The position numbers were made by a program, and so were the translations under genes. Under the pieces are notes generated by a model that was given only the letters and a program-made list of their open reading frames with translations, did not search any database and was not told the DNA's origin. DNA of 43,915 nucleotides from Planktomarina sp. (lineage in GTDB: Bacteria > Pseudomonadota > Alphaproteobacteria > Rhodobacterales > Rhodobacteraceae), in contig JAHDBC010000014.1 in assembly GCA_020630595.1 (NCBI GenBank), forward strand, positions 1 through 43,915, in the 5' to 3' direction. Positions 8,542 through 18,099 of the stretch are shown here, one piece after another (position 1 is the stretch's first letter; each line of letters starts with the position of its first letter).

Positions 8542-10667
8542 CAGCCCCGCGCCTTGCGGATCAGGGCAAGCACATCTTTGGCGGCATCCGGAATATTTGT
8601 TCCCGGCCCGAATATCGCGGCGACACCTGCGTTTTTCAAATAGTCATAGTCCTGCGCCGGAATGACGCCGCCGCAAATGACGATGATGTCTTCCGCATCT
8701 GCGTCTTTCAATGCCTCGATCAGTTTGGGGGCCAGGGTTTTGTGACCCGCCGCCTGTGAACTGATGCCCACTACATGCACGTCATTGTCCACGGCATCCT
8801 GTGCGGCCTCTTCCGGGGTTTGGAACAGGGGGCCAACATCGACATCAAACCCGATGTCAGCAAAAGCGGTCGCAATCACCTTGGCCCCGCGATCGTGCCC
8901 GTCCTGACCCATTTTCACAACCAGCATCCGCGGGCGGCGGCCTTCTTGTTCGGCGAATTCTTCGACGGCTTTTTGAATGCCTGCAAATTCTTCGTCGCCT
9001 TCGTATGCGGATCCGTACACCCCTGCCAATGTCTTTACCTCTGCCCTGTGACGCCCGAATGTGCCTTCCATGGCCAGGCTGATTTCGCCCACGGTCGCGC
9101 GGTGGCGGGCACATTCCACGGCCGCTTCCAGCAGATTGCCACCCTCTTCGCAGCGGCGCCCCAGTTCAAGCAGCGCAGCATCGCAGGCCGCTTGGTCGCG
9201 GGTGGCGCGGATACGGTCCAGCTTGGCGACCTGTTGTTCGCGCACTTCGTTGTTGTCGATGTCGCGCACATCGATTTCGGGTTCTTCGGCCAGCTTGTAT
9301 TTGTTCACGCCCACGATCACCTCGTCGCCGCGATCGATCATGGCTTGGCGCTTGGCGGCGGATTCTTCGATTTTCAGTTTGGGCAGGCCTGATGCCACGG
9401 CCTTGGTCATGCCGCCCATCTCTTCAACCTCTTCGATCAGCTTCCAGGCTTCGTCCACCAAATCCGCCGTCAGTTTTTCAACATAGTATGACCCCGCCAG
9501 CGGATCGACCACGTTGGTCACGCCGGTTTCTTCCTGCAAGATCAACTGGGTATTCCGGGCAATCCGGGCACTGAAATCCGTGGGCAGGGCAATCGCCTCG
9601 TCAAAGCTGTTGGTGTGCAGGGATTGCGTGCCGCCCAACACGGCTGACATCGCTTCGAACGCTGTGCGTACGATGTTGTTGTATGGGTCCTGTTCTTGCA
9701 ACGACACACCAGATGTTTGGCAATGGGTGCGCAGCATGGATGATTTCGGGTTCTTGGGTTCAAATTCTGCCATCACCCGCGACCACAGCAAACGGGCGGC
9801 CCGCAGTTTCGCGGCTTCCATGAAAAAGTTCATACCGATGGCAAAAAAGAACGACAAACGCCCCGCGAATTTGTCAACATCCATGCCGCGTGCAATGGCA
9901 GTGCGCACATATTCGCGTCCGTCTGCGATGGTATAGGCCAATTCCTGTACCAGGTTCGCCCCGGCTTCTTGCATGTGGTAGCCGCTGATTGAAATCGAAT
10001 TGAATTTCGGCATTTCATTTGCGGTGTATTCAATGATGTCCGCCACGATCCGCATCGATGCCTCGGGCGGATAGATATAGGTGTTGCGGACCATGAATTC
10101 TTTCAGGATGTCGTTCTGAATGGTGCCTGACAGCAGGCTGCGATCCACGCCCTGTTCTTCACCTGCCACGATGAAAGACGCCAACACCGGGATCACTGCG
10201 CCGTTCATGGTCATGGACACGGAAATCTTTTCCAGTGGAATGCCATCAAACAGGGTCTTCATGTCTTCGACACTGTCAATCGCCACACCGGCCTTGCCCA
10301 CATCGCCGATCACACGGGGGTGGTCGCTGTCATACCCGCGGTGGGTGGCCAGATCAAAGGCAACGGACACCCCTTGCTGCCCTGCCGCCAGACCCTGTCG
10401 ATAAAAGGCATTGGATTCTTCTGCGGTCGAAAACCCTGCATATTGGCGGATGGTCCAGGGCCGCCCTGCATACATGGTGGCTTTTGGGCCCCGAATGAAC
10501 GGGGATTGCCCCGGGATCGTGCCCAGATGGTTCACATCTTTCAGATCGTCTTCGGTATACAACGGCTGAACATCAATGCCTTCCAGCGTGTTCCACGTCA
10601 GGCTGTCCAAGGGTTTGCCGCGCAGTTCTTTTTCTGCAATCCCTTCCCATGTTTTCTTATCGGCCAT
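8541..10667 (-). CDS. mcm: Methylmalonyl-CoA mutase (B12-dependent, single-chain form)
   Basis: A 708-residue mutase converting (R)-methylmalonyl-CoA to succinyl-CoA with adenosylcobalamin. The substrate barrel carries [18 protein letters not shown] and [17 protein letters not shown], near-identical to well-studied mutases. [19 protein letters not shown] follows. The C-terminal cobalamin domain has DGHDRG with the cobalt-ligating histidine (H591) and the [12 protein letters not shown] motif. This length and these motifs fit methylmalonyl- rather than ethylmalonyl-CoA mutase, and pccA/pccB nearby support that. The ATG at 10667 has an AAGGGG box 6 bases upstream; a 28-codon upstream extension lacks family resemblance. 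It heads a leftward chain of five genes. Confidence 0.95.
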   Translation of the reverse strand: MADKKTWEGIAEKELRGKPLDSLTWNTLEGIDVQPLYTEDDLKDVNHLGTIPGQSPFIRGPKATMYAGRPWTIRQYAGFSTAEESNAFYRQGLAAGQQGVSVAFDLATHRGYDSDHPRVIGDVGKAGVAIDSVEDMKTLFDGIPLEKISVSMTMNGAVIPVLASFIVAGEEQGVDRSLLSGTIQNDILKEFMVRNTYIYPPEASMRIVADIIEYTANEMPKFNSISISGYHMQEAGANLVQELAYTIADGREYVRTAIARGMDVDKFAGRLSFFFAIGMNFFMEAAKLRAARLLWSRVMAEFEPKNPKSSMLRTHCQTSGVSLQEQDPYNNIVRTAFEAMSAVLGGTQSLHTNSFDEAIALPTDFSARIARNTQLILQEETGVTNVVDPLAGSYYVEKLTADLVDEAWKLIEEVEEMGGMTKAVASGLPKLKIEESAAKRQAMIDRGDEVIVGVNKYKLAEEPEIDVRDIDNNEVREQQVAKLDRIRATRDQAACDAALLELGRRCEEGGNLLEAAVECARHRATVGEISLAMEGTFGRHRAEVKTLAGVYGSAYEGDEEFAGIQKAVEEFAEQEGRRPRMLVVKMGQDGHDRGAKVIATAFADIGFDVDVGPLFQTPEEAAQDAVDNDVHVVGISSQAAGHKTLAPKLIEALKDADAEDIIVICGGVIPAQDYDYLKNAGVAAIFGPGTNIPDAAKDVLALIRKARG

Positions 10668-10709
10668 GGCGTGTCCCCTTCGTATTCCGTCGCATTCCGC
10701 GATATTCTG

Positions 10710-10729
10710 CACTGCGGCGTATAGCAGTG
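10710..10729. promoter_or_regulatory. Inverted repeat in the mcm / DUF4174 divergent promoter region
   Basis: CACTGC and GCAGTG form a perfect six-base inverted repeat with an eight-base spacer, in the 133-base gap between the divergent starts of mcm and the DUF4174 gene. The position suits an operator for mcm. It does not resemble the TTTGCAAA-type site described for the propionyl-CoA regulator of Rhodobacter, and I cannot name a binding protein. Confidence 0.3.
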
Positions 10730-10800
10730 AAATTTCAGGATGTCCCCCCATAGCGCACGATTATTTCGGCCCTATATAAAGATTCAGAGGAGTGATTTTT

Positions 10801-11262
10801 GTGAAATTTCTGATGTTTGCCCTAACATTTCTGGCCGCCCCTGCGATGGCGCAATCCACTGTGGAATCGTGGCTGGAAAACCCGGGCGCGCCGATTGATG
10901 CAGCACAGGTGGATCTGGACACGTTCAAATGGCGGGCCCGCCCCCTGATCGTGTTTGCAGACAGCCCGTTTGACCCCAGCTTTATTCAACAGATGGAACT
11001 GTTGACCGAAGACGTGGACGATCTGATCGACCGCGATATCCTGTGGATTTTTGACACCGATACCGAAAACCGCAGCGAATTGCGCCGCCAACTGCGTCCC
11101 CATGGGTTCGGTTTGGTTCTGATCGGCAAAGATGGGCAAGTGAAACTGCGCAAGGCATTGCCCTATGACATGCGTGAAATCAGCCGGACAATCGACAAAA
11201 TGCCCCTGCGCCAGCTAGAGGTTGAGGAACGCCGTGGATCGCAGATGATCTTGGACAACTGA
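10801..11262 (+). CDS. DUF4174 domain exported protein
   Basis: A 153-residue protein starting MKFLMFALTFLAAPAMA followed by QSTVE, a clear signal peptide, so periplasmic. The mature part matches the DUF4174 family: a RPLIVFADSPFDPSF block (about 45-60) and a GLVLIGKDGQVKLR segment (about 100-113), which recall a thioredoxin-like fold without a CxxC pair. The function of the family is unknown. The start is a GTG at 10801, because AGAGGAG at 10786-10792 sits about 8 bases upstream; another GTG at 10792 overlaps that box. A TATAAA-like element at 10775-10780 could be the -10 region. It is transcribed against mcm. Confidence 0.75.
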   Translation: MKFLMFALTFLAAPAMAQSTVESWLENPGAPIDAAQVDLDTFKWRARPLIVFADSPFDPSFIQQMELLTEDVDDLIDRDILWIFDTDTENRSELRRQLRPHGFGLVLIGKDGQVKLRKALPYDMREISRTIDKMPLRQLEVEERRGSQMILDN

Positions 11263-11378
11263 CAGCGCCGTTGAAACGCGGCGCGCGACGGGTTATGTAC
11301 AGGCCATGACGAAAAACACACCGACCACCAAACCAGAGAAAAAGCCCGAACCGATTATCGTGCATTTTCCAACGGCAA

Positions 11379-12011
11379 TCACTGGTCGTCTGGGGACCCG
11401 CCCAGGCGGATATTAGACCGCGTTTCATCAACCAGCGCCTTGGCCGCCGCTTCGCCTTTTCGGGAATAGGTTTCAATCACCTGAAGCGAAAACTGACCCA
11501 AAGTCACACTTTGGTTCAACAAATCCATGTAATCAGAATAAATCGCAGCACGGGCCGTTTTCGGCAATTTGGCAAAACGTTCGCCGCCCATGTCTTCTTC
11601 CAGACGCGAAATCAGGCCGATGACCGAATAAAAGGCGACGACTGGATCAATGCTGGTGCGGGGCAGAATGTGAATTTCCGGAAGAAAACTTTGAAACACC
11701 TGATCGCGTTTCTGGCGCGGCAAGAATGGTTTGAAGCTGGCTGTTTTCAGCATTTTGGCAACTTGGGCCTGTTTCGCAGCTTCTATCTGTTCAACGCTGC
11801 CCATGTTCAAAACATGCACGACGATTTCCGCATATAGGGCGCGGTGCAGATCGCGCAGGCGTTCTTCGCGCCGATCACGGGCTTCTTTGCGGTTTCGGTG
11901 GCCATTGACCATCCAGCCCAGCGCCACAACGGCGCCGGCAATCAGGGCCTGATAGATGCGCACATCCAGCCCCTGCAGCCATGTAAAAATATCCCACAAG
12001 ATGGCGTTCAT
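11379..12011 (-). CDS. Hypothetical single-pass membrane protein
   Basis: A 210-residue protein with one hydrophobic segment near the N-terminus (about 18-35, YQALIAGAVVALGWMV). A strongly basic, helical stretch rich in Arg and Glu follows, then a mostly helical cytoplasmic domain. I do not recognise a family and propose no function. It starts 27 bases after the pccA stop in the same direction, so it is probably cotranscribed with pccA, which raises the possibility of a link to propionate metabolism, but the sequence itself gives no enzyme motif. It is convergent with the DUF4174 gene. The ATG at 12011 is the only good start before the membrane segment. Confidence 0.6.
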   Translation of the reverse strand: MNAILWDIFTWLQGLDVRIYQALIAGAVVALGWMVNGHRNRKEARDRREERLRDLHRALYAEIVVHVLNMGSVEQIEAAKQAQVAKMLKTASFKPFLPRQKRDQVFQSFLPEIHILPRTSIDPVVAFYSVIGLISRLEEDMGGERFAKLPKTARAAIYSDYMDLLNQSVTLGQFSLQVIETYSRKGEAAAKALVDETRSNIRLGGSPDDQ

Positions 12012-12037
12012 GGCCGCAGGTTAGCGAATGTGATGGT

Positions 12038-14035
12038 TCATTCAAACTCCAGAATGACATCATCGACCGCCAGACTGTCGCCAGCCGCAGCGTTGATTTT
12101 GGACACCACTGATTTGCGTTCAGCCCGCAGGATGTTTTCCATTTTCATGGCCTCTACCGTGCACAGCGATTGGCCTTCCTGCACTTCGTCGCCTACGGCC
12201 ACATCGATTTTCACAACCAACCCCGGCATCGGGCACAGCAGCATTTTGGATGTATCGGGTGGCAGTTTTTCCGGCATCAGCTTTGCCAATTCATGGGCAC
12301 GGGGGCTGCGCACATGGATTTTCAGGTCTGCACCCCGGAATCGCACGCGGTAACCGTTGGTGATCCGGTCCACTTTCAAAGCCATGCTTTCGCCATCGAC
12401 ATTCATCCGCGCCAGCGATTGACCCGGCGTCCAGTTCGACATGACACGAATGGCCCGATCGCCAACGGTCACGGTGGACCCATGGGGATCAGCGTCGATG
12501 GTGACGGGCATATCCACACCCTGCGCCGATACGACCCAATCATCACGCACCCTGCGTTCATGATTGTCCATCCGACCCGAAACGCGCGTGCGGCGAATTT
12601 CGGCAACACGGTACATGGCGGCGGTGCACGCTGCCAGCTTCGCCAGTGTTCCTTCGTCCAGTGCAACACCATCGAATCCTTCGGGGTATTCTTCTTCGAT
12701 AAAGGCTGTGGTGATGTTGCCGGATGTGAACCGGTCGTGGTCATACACCGCCGACAGGAAAGGAATGTTATGTCCGATCCCCTCAACCTCGAACGCATCA
12801 AGGGCGTGCCGCATGCCTTCGATGGCATCCGCGCGCGTCGGTGCCCATGTGCACAGCTTGGCGATCATGGGGTCATAATACATGCTGATTTCGCCGCCTT
12901 CGAACACGCCTGTGTCATTGCGCACAATGGCTTCATCGGTCGCGGATTCCGCGGGCGGGCGGTATTTCGTCAAGCGACCGATAGAGGGCAAGAAGTTGCG
13001 GTAAGGATCTTCGGCATACAGCCGGCTTTCCATCGCCCAACCGTTGATTCCGATATCCGATTGTTTCAGCGACAGTTTTTCACCATCAGCCACCCGGATC
13101 ATCTGTTCAACCAGATCAATCCCAGTGATCAGTTCCGTTACGGGATGTTCCACCTGCAACCGGGTGTTCATTTCCAGAAAATAGAAATTCTGGTCCCCAT
13201 CCACAATAAATTCCACGGTGCCGGCAGAACAATAATCCACGGCCTGCGCCAATGCGACAGACTGTTCCCCCATCGCCTTGCGTGTTTCGGGGGTCAGAAA
13301 GGGGCTTGGGGCCTCTTCAATCACTTTTTGGTTCCGGCGCTGGATCGAACATTCCCGTTCGTTCAGATAGATGCAGTTGCCATGTTTGTCGGCCAGCACC
13401 TGAATTTCGATGTGGCGGGGCTGGGTGACGAATTTTTCAATGAAAATCCGGTCATCGCCAAAGCTGTTGGCCGCTTCGTTCTTTGATGATTGGAACCCTT
13501 CGCGGGCTTCGTCATCGTTCCACGCGATCCGCATGCCTTTGCCGCCACCCCCGGCAGAGGCTTTGATCATCACCGGATAGCCGACCTGGTTCGAAATCTT
13601 CACCGCTTCATCAGCATCTTCGATCAGACCCATGTATCCGGGCACTGTTGAAACGCCGGCCTCCTGCGCGATTTTCTTGGATGTGATCTTGTCGCCCATG
13701 GATTCAATTGCACTGGCTGGGGGGCCAATGAAGGCGACGCCTTCTTTTTCCAAGGCTTCCGCGAACAGCTTGTTTTCTGACAAGAACCCGTACCCCGGAT
13801 GCACCGCCTGCGCGCCCGTCTGGCGGATGGCATCCATGACCTTGTCGATCACAATATATGACTGGTTGGCGGGGGCCGGGCCGATATGCACGGCTTCGTC
13901 CGCCATTTTCACGTGCAGCGCATTGGCATCTGCATCGGAATAAATGGCAACCGTCTTAATTCCCATCGCGCGCGCCGTCTTGATGACGCGGCAGGCAATT
14001 TCGCCCCGGTTGGCAATCAGGATTTTGTCAAACAT
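12038..14035 (-). CDS. pccA: Propionyl-CoA carboxylase, biotin-carrying alpha subunit
   Basis: A 665-residue biotin carboxylase/biotin carrier protein that carboxylates its own biotin with ATP and bicarbonate, and passes CO2 to the PccB subunit. The N-terminus MFDKILIANRGEIACRV, the glycine-rich ATP-grasp loop (KASAGGGGKGMRI) and the HIEIQVLADKHGN and EMNTRLQVEHPVTE motifs are all present. The C-terminal biotinyl domain has EAMKMEN with the biotinylated K631. The ATG at 14035 gives the standard length; a longer upstream reading of about 77 codons passes through a terminator hairpin and is not coding. It forms the alpha6beta6 enzyme with PccB at 16415. Confidence 0.95.
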   Translation of the reverse strand: MFDKILIANRGEIACRVIKTARAMGIKTVAIYSDADANALHVKMADEAVHIGPAPANQSYIVIDKVMDAIRQTGAQAVHPGYGFLSENKLFAEALEKEGVAFIGPPASAIESMGDKITSKKIAQEAGVSTVPGYMGLIEDADEAVKISNQVGYPVMIKASAGGGGKGMRIAWNDDEAREGFQSSKNEAANSFGDDRIFIEKFVTQPRHIEIQVLADKHGNCIYLNERECSIQRRNQKVIEEAPSPFLTPETRKAMGEQSVALAQAVDYCSAGTVEFIVDGDQNFYFLEMNTRLQVEHPVTELITGIDLVEQMIRVADGEKLSLKQSDIGINGWAMESRLYAEDPYRNFLPSIGRLTKYRPPAESATDEAIVRNDTGVFEGGEISMYYDPMIAKLCTWAPTRADAIEGMRHALDAFEVEGIGHNIPFLSAVYDHDRFTSGNITTAFIEEEYPEGFDGVALDEGTLAKLAACTAAMYRVAEIRRTRVSGRMDNHERRVRDDWVVSAQGVDMPVTIDADPHGSTVTVGDRAIRVMSNWTPGQSLARMNVDGESMALKVDRITNGYRVRFRGADLKIHVRSPRAHELAKLMPEKLPPDTSKMLLCPMPGLVVKIDVAVGDEVQEGQSLCTVEAMKMENILRAERKSVVSKINAAAGDSLAVDDVILEFE

Positions 14036-14058
14036 TGTGCGGTCCCCCAAAACACAAA

Positions 14059-14086
14059 GCCGCACTGGGCGATGACCCAGCGCGGC
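14059..14086 (-). terminator. Intrinsic terminator between the small lipoprotein gene and pccA
   Basis: Read leftward, GCCGC-C-mismatch-CTGGG pairs with its complement around a six-base loop (about ten pairs). It is followed by CTTTGTGTTTT at 14048-14058. The position just after the lipoprotein stop at 14113 and 23 bases before the pccA ATG suggests that pccA is transcribed mostly by read-through or from a promoter overlapping this structure. Confidence 0.65.
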
Positions 14087-14112
14087 GGTGCAAGCATGAT
14101 TTTCGAATTGTG

Positions 14113-14322
14113 TTAGTTGTTCGGACAGGTGCCAAGGCTGCGGCACGTTGCGCCTGCGGCCCCACCGATAAGTGCGCCTTGCCCCACATCCCCACCAGTG
14201 GCAGAGGCAACGGCCCCACCAATGACAGCACCTGTTGCCGTGCGTTCCAGATCCGTCTGACCGCACGCGGCAAGACCAAATCCCAAAGTGGCGATGATGA
14301 CAGTGGTTTTTGCAAATCGCAT
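14113..14322 (-). CDS. Small glycine-zipper lipoprotein
   Basis: A 69-residue protein with a lipoprotein signal: MRFAKTTVIIATLGFG then the lipobox LAAC, making the cysteine the lipidated residue. After a short TDLERTA linker comes a glycine/alanine-rich repeat (GAVIGGAVA, GALIGGAAGA) of the glycine-zipper type, then two further cysteines near the end (CRSLGTC). Such proteins sit in the outer or inner membrane, and their role is usually unknown. The ATG at 14322 is preceded by an AGGAG box. A longer frame to 14415 exists but has no signal. It lies between pccB and pccA with its own terminator. Confidence 0.75.
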   Translation of the reverse strand: MRFAKTTVIIATLGFGLAACGQTDLERTATGAVIGGAVASATGGDVGQGALIGGAAGATCRSLGTCPNN

Positions 14323-14393
14323 TCTGATGCTCCTGTAGCTGTGATACAGGTCAAACGCATGCAGGTGGATGCAGGTTCCGTACGCAAAAAAAC

Positions 14394-14422
14394 GGGCCAG
14401 CGCGCACATGCGCAACTGGCCC
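14394..14422 (-). terminator. Strong intrinsic terminator after the 119-residue hypothetical gene
   Basis: GGGCCAG and CTGGCCC form a seven-base stem, with a nested GCGC/GCGC hairpin in the loop. Read leftward, the structure is followed directly by a run of seven T (14387-14393 region). It lies about 100 bases after the stop at 14525 and is oriented for leftward transcripts. This is the clearest intrinsic terminator in the window. Confidence 0.8.
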
Positions 14423-14524
14423 AGAAAAGAAGGGACCGATGGGTCAATGACCCAATGGTAGCCGTGATATGGCGCTGTTTTCCAAGCTGACCAGTGCGGT
14501 CAGCAATATTTTCAAAGGACACGG

Positions 14525-14884
14525 TCATGCCTGAAACCCATCAGCGAAAATCTGCGGAAAACTGGCCTGTGCCCGGCGGAAATCCACACGCAACAGCGCA
14601 TCATAGCTTTCCGGGTCAAAATCATCTTCGGCGGCCACAACTTCGCGTTCAAACAGCCACGACAGCCGACCGGCATCCAGATTGCCGCGCACAAACGGTT
14701 CATCGCCGAAGTGTTCAATCAATGCGTACAGAAATTCTTCATCCGCCTTGCGATCTGCGGGCCGACGATCGGCATAACGGTCACGCCGGATGATCCGGGT
14801 CGCCCCTTTGGGGTTCGCGCGTCTGACTGTGAATTGAAAGTCGGTGCCTTGAAGGCGGCCGGGGAATCCACGATGTTTTTCCAT
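14525..14884 (-). CDS. Hypothetical protein, 119 residues
   Basis: A charged, soluble protein with many Arg, Asp and Glu residues. A central part (ADEEFLYALIEHFGDEPFVRGNL) looks helical, and a C-terminal part contains RVDFRRAQASFPQIFADGF. No signal peptide, membrane segment or catalytic motif is visible and I do not recognise the family. Two adjacent ATGs (14884 and 14881) could serve as start; neither has a strong ribosome binding site. Its coding nature is supported by the terminator at 14394-14422 in the right orientation and by a long open frame with ordinary codon use for this window. It is one of three small genes between pccB and pccA. Confidence 0.6.
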   Translation of the reverse strand: MEKHRGFPGRLQGTDFQFTVRRANPKGATRIIRRDRYADRRPADRKADEEFLYALIEHFGDEPFVRGNLDAGRLSWLFEREVVAAEDDFDPESYDALLRVDFRRAQASFPQIFADGFQA

Positions 14885-14905
14885 CATGCCACCCCAAAGT
14901 GGTTT

Positions 14906-14929
14906 GGGACAGGCGCGCACGCCTGCCCC
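14906..14929 (-). terminator. Possible weak terminator after the 57-residue lipoprotein gene
   Basis: Read leftward, GGGGCAGGC pairs with GCCTGTCCC (one G-U pair, six-base loop) about 10 bases after the stop at 14939. The following sequence, AAACCACTTTGG, is only weakly T-rich, so it may attenuate rather than terminate. It also lies just upstream of the next gene's start. Confidence 0.4.
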
Positions 14930-14938
14930 GAAACAAGC

Positions 14939-15112
14939 TTATTTGAATTTGCCTGTATATGTTGGTTCAACAGAGACGGGCTCTGGCTGAACGATAACAA
15001 ACTCTTGCGCAGTCGCTTCAGTCGTAACAGCGTCTGTCCGTACACGTGTTGTACAGGCAGCCACCAGAACGATGCAGCCAACCAGCGCGAGGTTTGTGAG
15101 GTGCTTTGACAT
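14939..15112 (-). CDS. Very small lipoprotein, 57 residues
   Basis: This short frame reads MSKHLTNLALVGCIVLVAAC, then TTRVRTDAVTTEATAQEF, and ends EPTYTGKFK. LVAAC is a good lipobox, so the protein should be lipidated at C20 and carry a mature part of only 38 residues. An AGGAG box lies six bases before the ATG. Upstream (15200-15250) the sequence is AT-rich, fitting a promoter. No function can be proposed; short lipoproteins of this kind are common in Rhodobacterales and are often missed by gene callers because of length. Confidence 0.7.
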   Translation of the reverse strand: MSKHLTNLALVGCIVLVAACTTRVRTDAVTTEATAQEFVIVQPEPVSVEPTYTGKFK

Positions 15113-15616
15113 GTCACACTCCTGCTACTGTCCACGGGCGTACGCGTGCTTGATTGCACGTCTTGCCCGTCAAAACAGGTAACAGGGCATGGGGTTGGGC
15201 GCTGTGAAAGAATAAAGGTAAAATTGTGATAATTTGTTTGTATTTGGGATGGGAAATCACCCCAAAGCCAAAACCACAGACGCATACCGGATCGGTTCAT
15301 ACGGTCCACCACATCTAGGGCTTGCTGCCCTGCAAACCCCAACCGGCGACCGCCGACCCTATGATAAATGCGATGCGTCATGCGGGGATCCTGATTTGGT
15401 TCAAACACCCCTGCCCCTGCGGGACAAACGCGCCGACACAGCGTTGCCAAATTTGCGACACGATTGCGGCACAATTGACCGACTGCGCACAAATCAATGT
15501 GGCGGCCGGGTTGTTTCGGGCGCGTGCAAATTGCCATCCTAACCCTTTGGATTGTCGCCAATCGGGCGACCCGATGTGCCAACCCGACCGGCCATGATAT
15601 GCGCAGGCCAAACCCA
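15113..15616. other. 504-base stretch without a recognisable gene
   Basis: Between the 57-residue lipoprotein and the methyltransferase I find no reading frame on either strand with a credible start, ribosome binding site and family resemblance. The right part contains a short hairpin (ATCGGG-CGA-CCCGAT type, about 15560-15575). The left part near 15200-15250 is markedly AT-rich and probably holds the leftward promoter of the lipoprotein gene. A small RNA or a decayed gene cannot be excluded. Confidence 0.5.
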
Positions 15617-16375
15617 TTAGGCGGCAGCCTTTTCAATGACCATGCGTTGCCACTTTTGACCCGACCACAAGGGCTTTGATCGACCGTATGCCGCCATGTC
15701 TGCCATCTGTGCGTCAAAGGTCGCGGTGCGCACGTCCAGCATGATGTGGCCACCGGGAACAACACTTTTGGACCAATACCAATCGTATTTTGACAACGGA
15801 TAGTGAAAGCCACACGACAGAAAACTGATCGCCAAATCAACAGGTTCGACGCTTGATAGATCTTGGCAAAGCGGGTTTACCGTTTCGACAGATGCATCGG
15901 GGATGCCATTGGCTTTTAGAAACTGTTTCGCGACGTCCAAACTGGTATACGCGGCTGCCGTGTCTTCAAATCCGAAATAGCGTTTGTCGTTGGTTTCGAT
16001 ATCAACCAAAACCAGCTGCGCCTGATAATCGCGCGCTGCGAAAAAATCGAAAAACGCATAGCCACATCCAATGTCCGCGATCCGCGAAATTTGCAGACCA
16101 TCCAGCGTTGGCTTCATCGCCAGAAATTCACGGTACAAAACAGCAATGGCCCGGCGCACCAATTCGTGGCCCTTTTGGGAAACCAAATCGCGCATGGCGC
16201 CATCGTTGCCTTTGGTCCATTGTCGGATCACGTGATCTGGGTTTTCCAGATCATACAGAACTTCTGACCGTTGCAGCACGACATTGATGATGTCCTGTTC
16301 TGCGAACATCGAAAGGTCCAAGCCCTGAATGAACTTGGATTGGGTCATAAGCTCTACTGCGTCACGATCAAACAT
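15617..16375 (-). CDS. Class I SAM-dependent methyltransferase-like protein
   Basis: A 252-residue protein with a Rossmann-type SAM-binding motif I, IADIGCGYAFFDFF (about 99-112), followed by LVLVDIETND (motif II acidic residue, about 121-130). Later segments, VDLAISFLSCGFHYPLS and VVPGGHIMLDVR, match motifs IV and V-VI. The substrate is unknown. The N-terminal 95 residues are helical and may form a substrate-binding cap. An AAAGGAGA box lies about 6 bases before the ATG at 16375. It follows pccB by 39 bases on the same strand, so cotranscription is likely, but no established step of propionate metabolism needs a methyltransferase. Confidence 0.75.
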   Translation of the reverse strand: MFDRDAVELMTQSKFIQGLDLSMFAEQDIINVVLQRSEVLYDLENPDHVIRQWTKGNDGAMRDLVSQKGHELVRRAIAVLYREFLAMKPTLDGLQISRIADIGCGYAFFDFFAARDYQAQLVLVDIETNDKRYFGFEDTAAAYTSLDVAKQFLKANGIPDASVETVNPLCQDLSSVEPVDLAISFLSCGFHYPLSKYDWYWSKSVVPGGHIMLDVRTATFDAQMADMAAYGRSKPLWSGQKWQRMVIEKAAA

Positions 16376-16414
16376 CGCGGTCTCCTTTGCAAAAACGACG
16401 GGGGCATTCCTTGA

Positions 16415-17947
16415 TCACAAGGGAATGTTGTCGTGTTTCTTCCAGAGATTCTTTAAGTTCTTGTTTCGAAGGCTGGCAAAAGCACGGCACACGCGCCGCC
16501 GGGTGGATTGCGGCATGATCACTTCGTCAATAAAGCCGCGTTCGGCCGCCACAAACGGCGTTGCAAACCGATCTTCGTAATCTTTTGTATGTTGGGCAAT
16601 CTTGTCAGCATCGCCCAGATCCGCGCGGTGAATGATTTCCGTCGCCCCCTTGGCCCCCATCACGGCAATTTCCGCCGATGGCCAAGCATAGTTGAAATCC
16701 CCCCGCAAATGTTTGGAGGCCATCACGTCATAGGCCCCGCCATAGGCTTTGCGGGTGATCACCGTCACCTTGGGCACTGTCGCTTCGCCATAGGCAAACA
16801 GCAGTTTGGCCCCATGTTTGATCACGCCACCATATTCCTGCGACGTCCCGGGCAAGAAGCCGGGAACATCGACCAATGTCAGGATCGGAATTTCAAACGC
16901 ATCACAGAACCGCACAAACCGCGCTGCCTTGCGCGATGAATCAATATCCAGACATCCGGCCAAAACCGTAGGCTGGTTGGCCACGACGCCAACGGTGGAA
17001 CCTTCCAACCGAACAAAGCCGGTCAGGATATTCTTGGCGAAGTCTTCCTGAATTTCATAGAAATCACCTTCGTCGGCCAGTTTCAAAATCAGCTCTTTCA
17101 TATCATAGGGCTGGTTTGGGTTGTCGGGGATCAGGGTATCAAGGCTGGCGTCCACACGGGCCGGATCATCAAAGAAAGGTCGGCGGGGGGCCTTGTCGCG
17201 GTTGTTGAGGGGCAGAAAATCGACCAAACGACGCACTTCGGTCAGCGCCTCAACATCGTTTTCAAATGCGCCATCGGCCACAGATGACTTTTTGGTATGG
17301 GTGGATGCCCCGCCCAGTTCTTCGGCAGTGACAACTTCATTTGTGACCGTTTTTACAACGTCCGGGCCCGTCACAAACATGTAAGAGGAATCTTTGACCA
17401 TAAAGATGAAATCCGTGATCGCGGGGGAATAAACCGCGCCACCCGCGCATGGTCCCATGATCACGCTGATCTGCGGCACAACCCCAGACGCCATGATATT
17501 GTTTTGGAACACTTCGGCATAACCTGCCAAAGAATCCACGCCTTCTTGAATGCGGGCGCCCCCTGAATCGTTCAGACCAATGATCGGCGCACCGTTCTGC
17601 AGGGCCATTTCCTGAATTTTACAAATCTTCTGGGCGTGGGTTTCCGACAATGACCCCCCGAACACCGTAAAATCCTGGCTGAACACATAAACCATGCGAC
17701 CGTTGATGGTGCCCCAGCCCGTCACAACGCCATCGCCGGGGATGTGCTGTTGATCCATGCCGAATTCCACGCAGCGGTGGGTTTTGAACATATCGAATTC
17801 TTCGAACGATCCTTCGTCCAGCAGCAATTCGATCCGTTCGCGGGCTGTCAGTTTGCCCTTTGCATGCTGCGCGTCGATCCGGCGCTGACCGCCCCCAAGA
17901 CGCGCAATGGCACGGCGATCGTTCAATTCGGTCAGGATTTTATTCAT
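16415..17947 (-). CDS. pccB: Propionyl-CoA carboxylase, beta (carboxyltransferase) subunit
   Basis: A 510-residue carboxyltransferase of the usual length. The two crotonase-like halves are evident. The first carries [37 protein letters not shown] and the oxyanion-type [12 protein letters not shown]. The second has [22 protein letters not shown] sequence ([16 protein letters not shown]), [14 protein letters not shown] and [11 protein letters not shown]. It transfers CO2 from PccA-bound biotin to propionyl-CoA to give (S)-methylmalonyl-CoA. The ATG at 17947 has a GGGGAC box upstream. It is divergent from the MFS gene across 152 bases. pccA lies 2.4 kb downstream rather than adjacent, with four small genes between. 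Confidence 0.95.
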   Translation of the reverse strand: MNKILTELNDRRAIARLGGGQRRIDAQHAKGKLTARERIELLLDEGSFEEFDMFKTHRCVEFGMDQQHIPGDGVVTGWGTINGRMVYVFSQDFTVFGGSLSETHAQKICKIQEMALQNGAPIIGLNDSGGARIQEGVDSLAGYAEVFQNNIMASGVVPQISVIMGPCAGGAVYSPAITDFIFMVKDSSYMFVTGPDVVKTVTNEVVTAEELGGASTHTKKSSVADGAFENDVEALTEVRRLVDFLPLNNRDKAPRRPFFDDPARVDASLDTLIPDNPNQPYDMKELILKLADEGDFYEIQEDFAKNILTGFVRLEGSTVGVVANQPTVLAGCLDIDSSRKAARFVRFCDAFEIPILTLVDVPGFLPGTSQEYGGVIKHGAKLLFAYGEATVPKVTVITRKAYGGAYDVMASKHLRGDFNYAWPSAEIAVMGAKGATEIIHRADLGDADKIAQHTKDYEDRFATPFVAAERGFIDEVIMPQSTRRRVCRAFASLRNKNLKNLWKKHDNIPL

Positions 17948-18099
17948 GTCGGTCCCCTTTGCGACTGGTCATACCGTGACCGCGACCCCGGGTTAAAGGG
18001 CCAATCGTATGCTTTTGTGCGCTAACAGTGATGATTTTCGTAATTTTCTTGCGTGTTGGTTTGCTGGACTCTCTGGTATCGGGGGCATAGCACACGGGC

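Noticed and set aside
11265-11284. GCGCCG...CGGCGC hairpin after the DUF4174 gene
   Set aside because: Six-base stem without a T-run. It could contribute to termination but does not meet the usual intrinsic terminator pattern.
11306-11416. 36-codon rightward frame (MTKNTPTTKPEKKPEP...)
   Set aside because: It overlaps the end of the convergent gene at 11379 and has no good ribosome binding site, so I could not support it.
12170-13486. 438-codon open frame opposite pccA
   Set aside because: It lies wholly antisense to a well-supported gene. Its protein is rich in His, Arg and Gln with no family resemblance, as expected for a shadow of a GC-rich gene.
16386-16393. TTTGCAAA, resembling half of the PccR site described in Rhodobacter
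   Set aside because: Only one half is present. It lies within the ribosome binding site region of the methyltransferase gene downstream of pccB rather than upstream, so chance is more likely.
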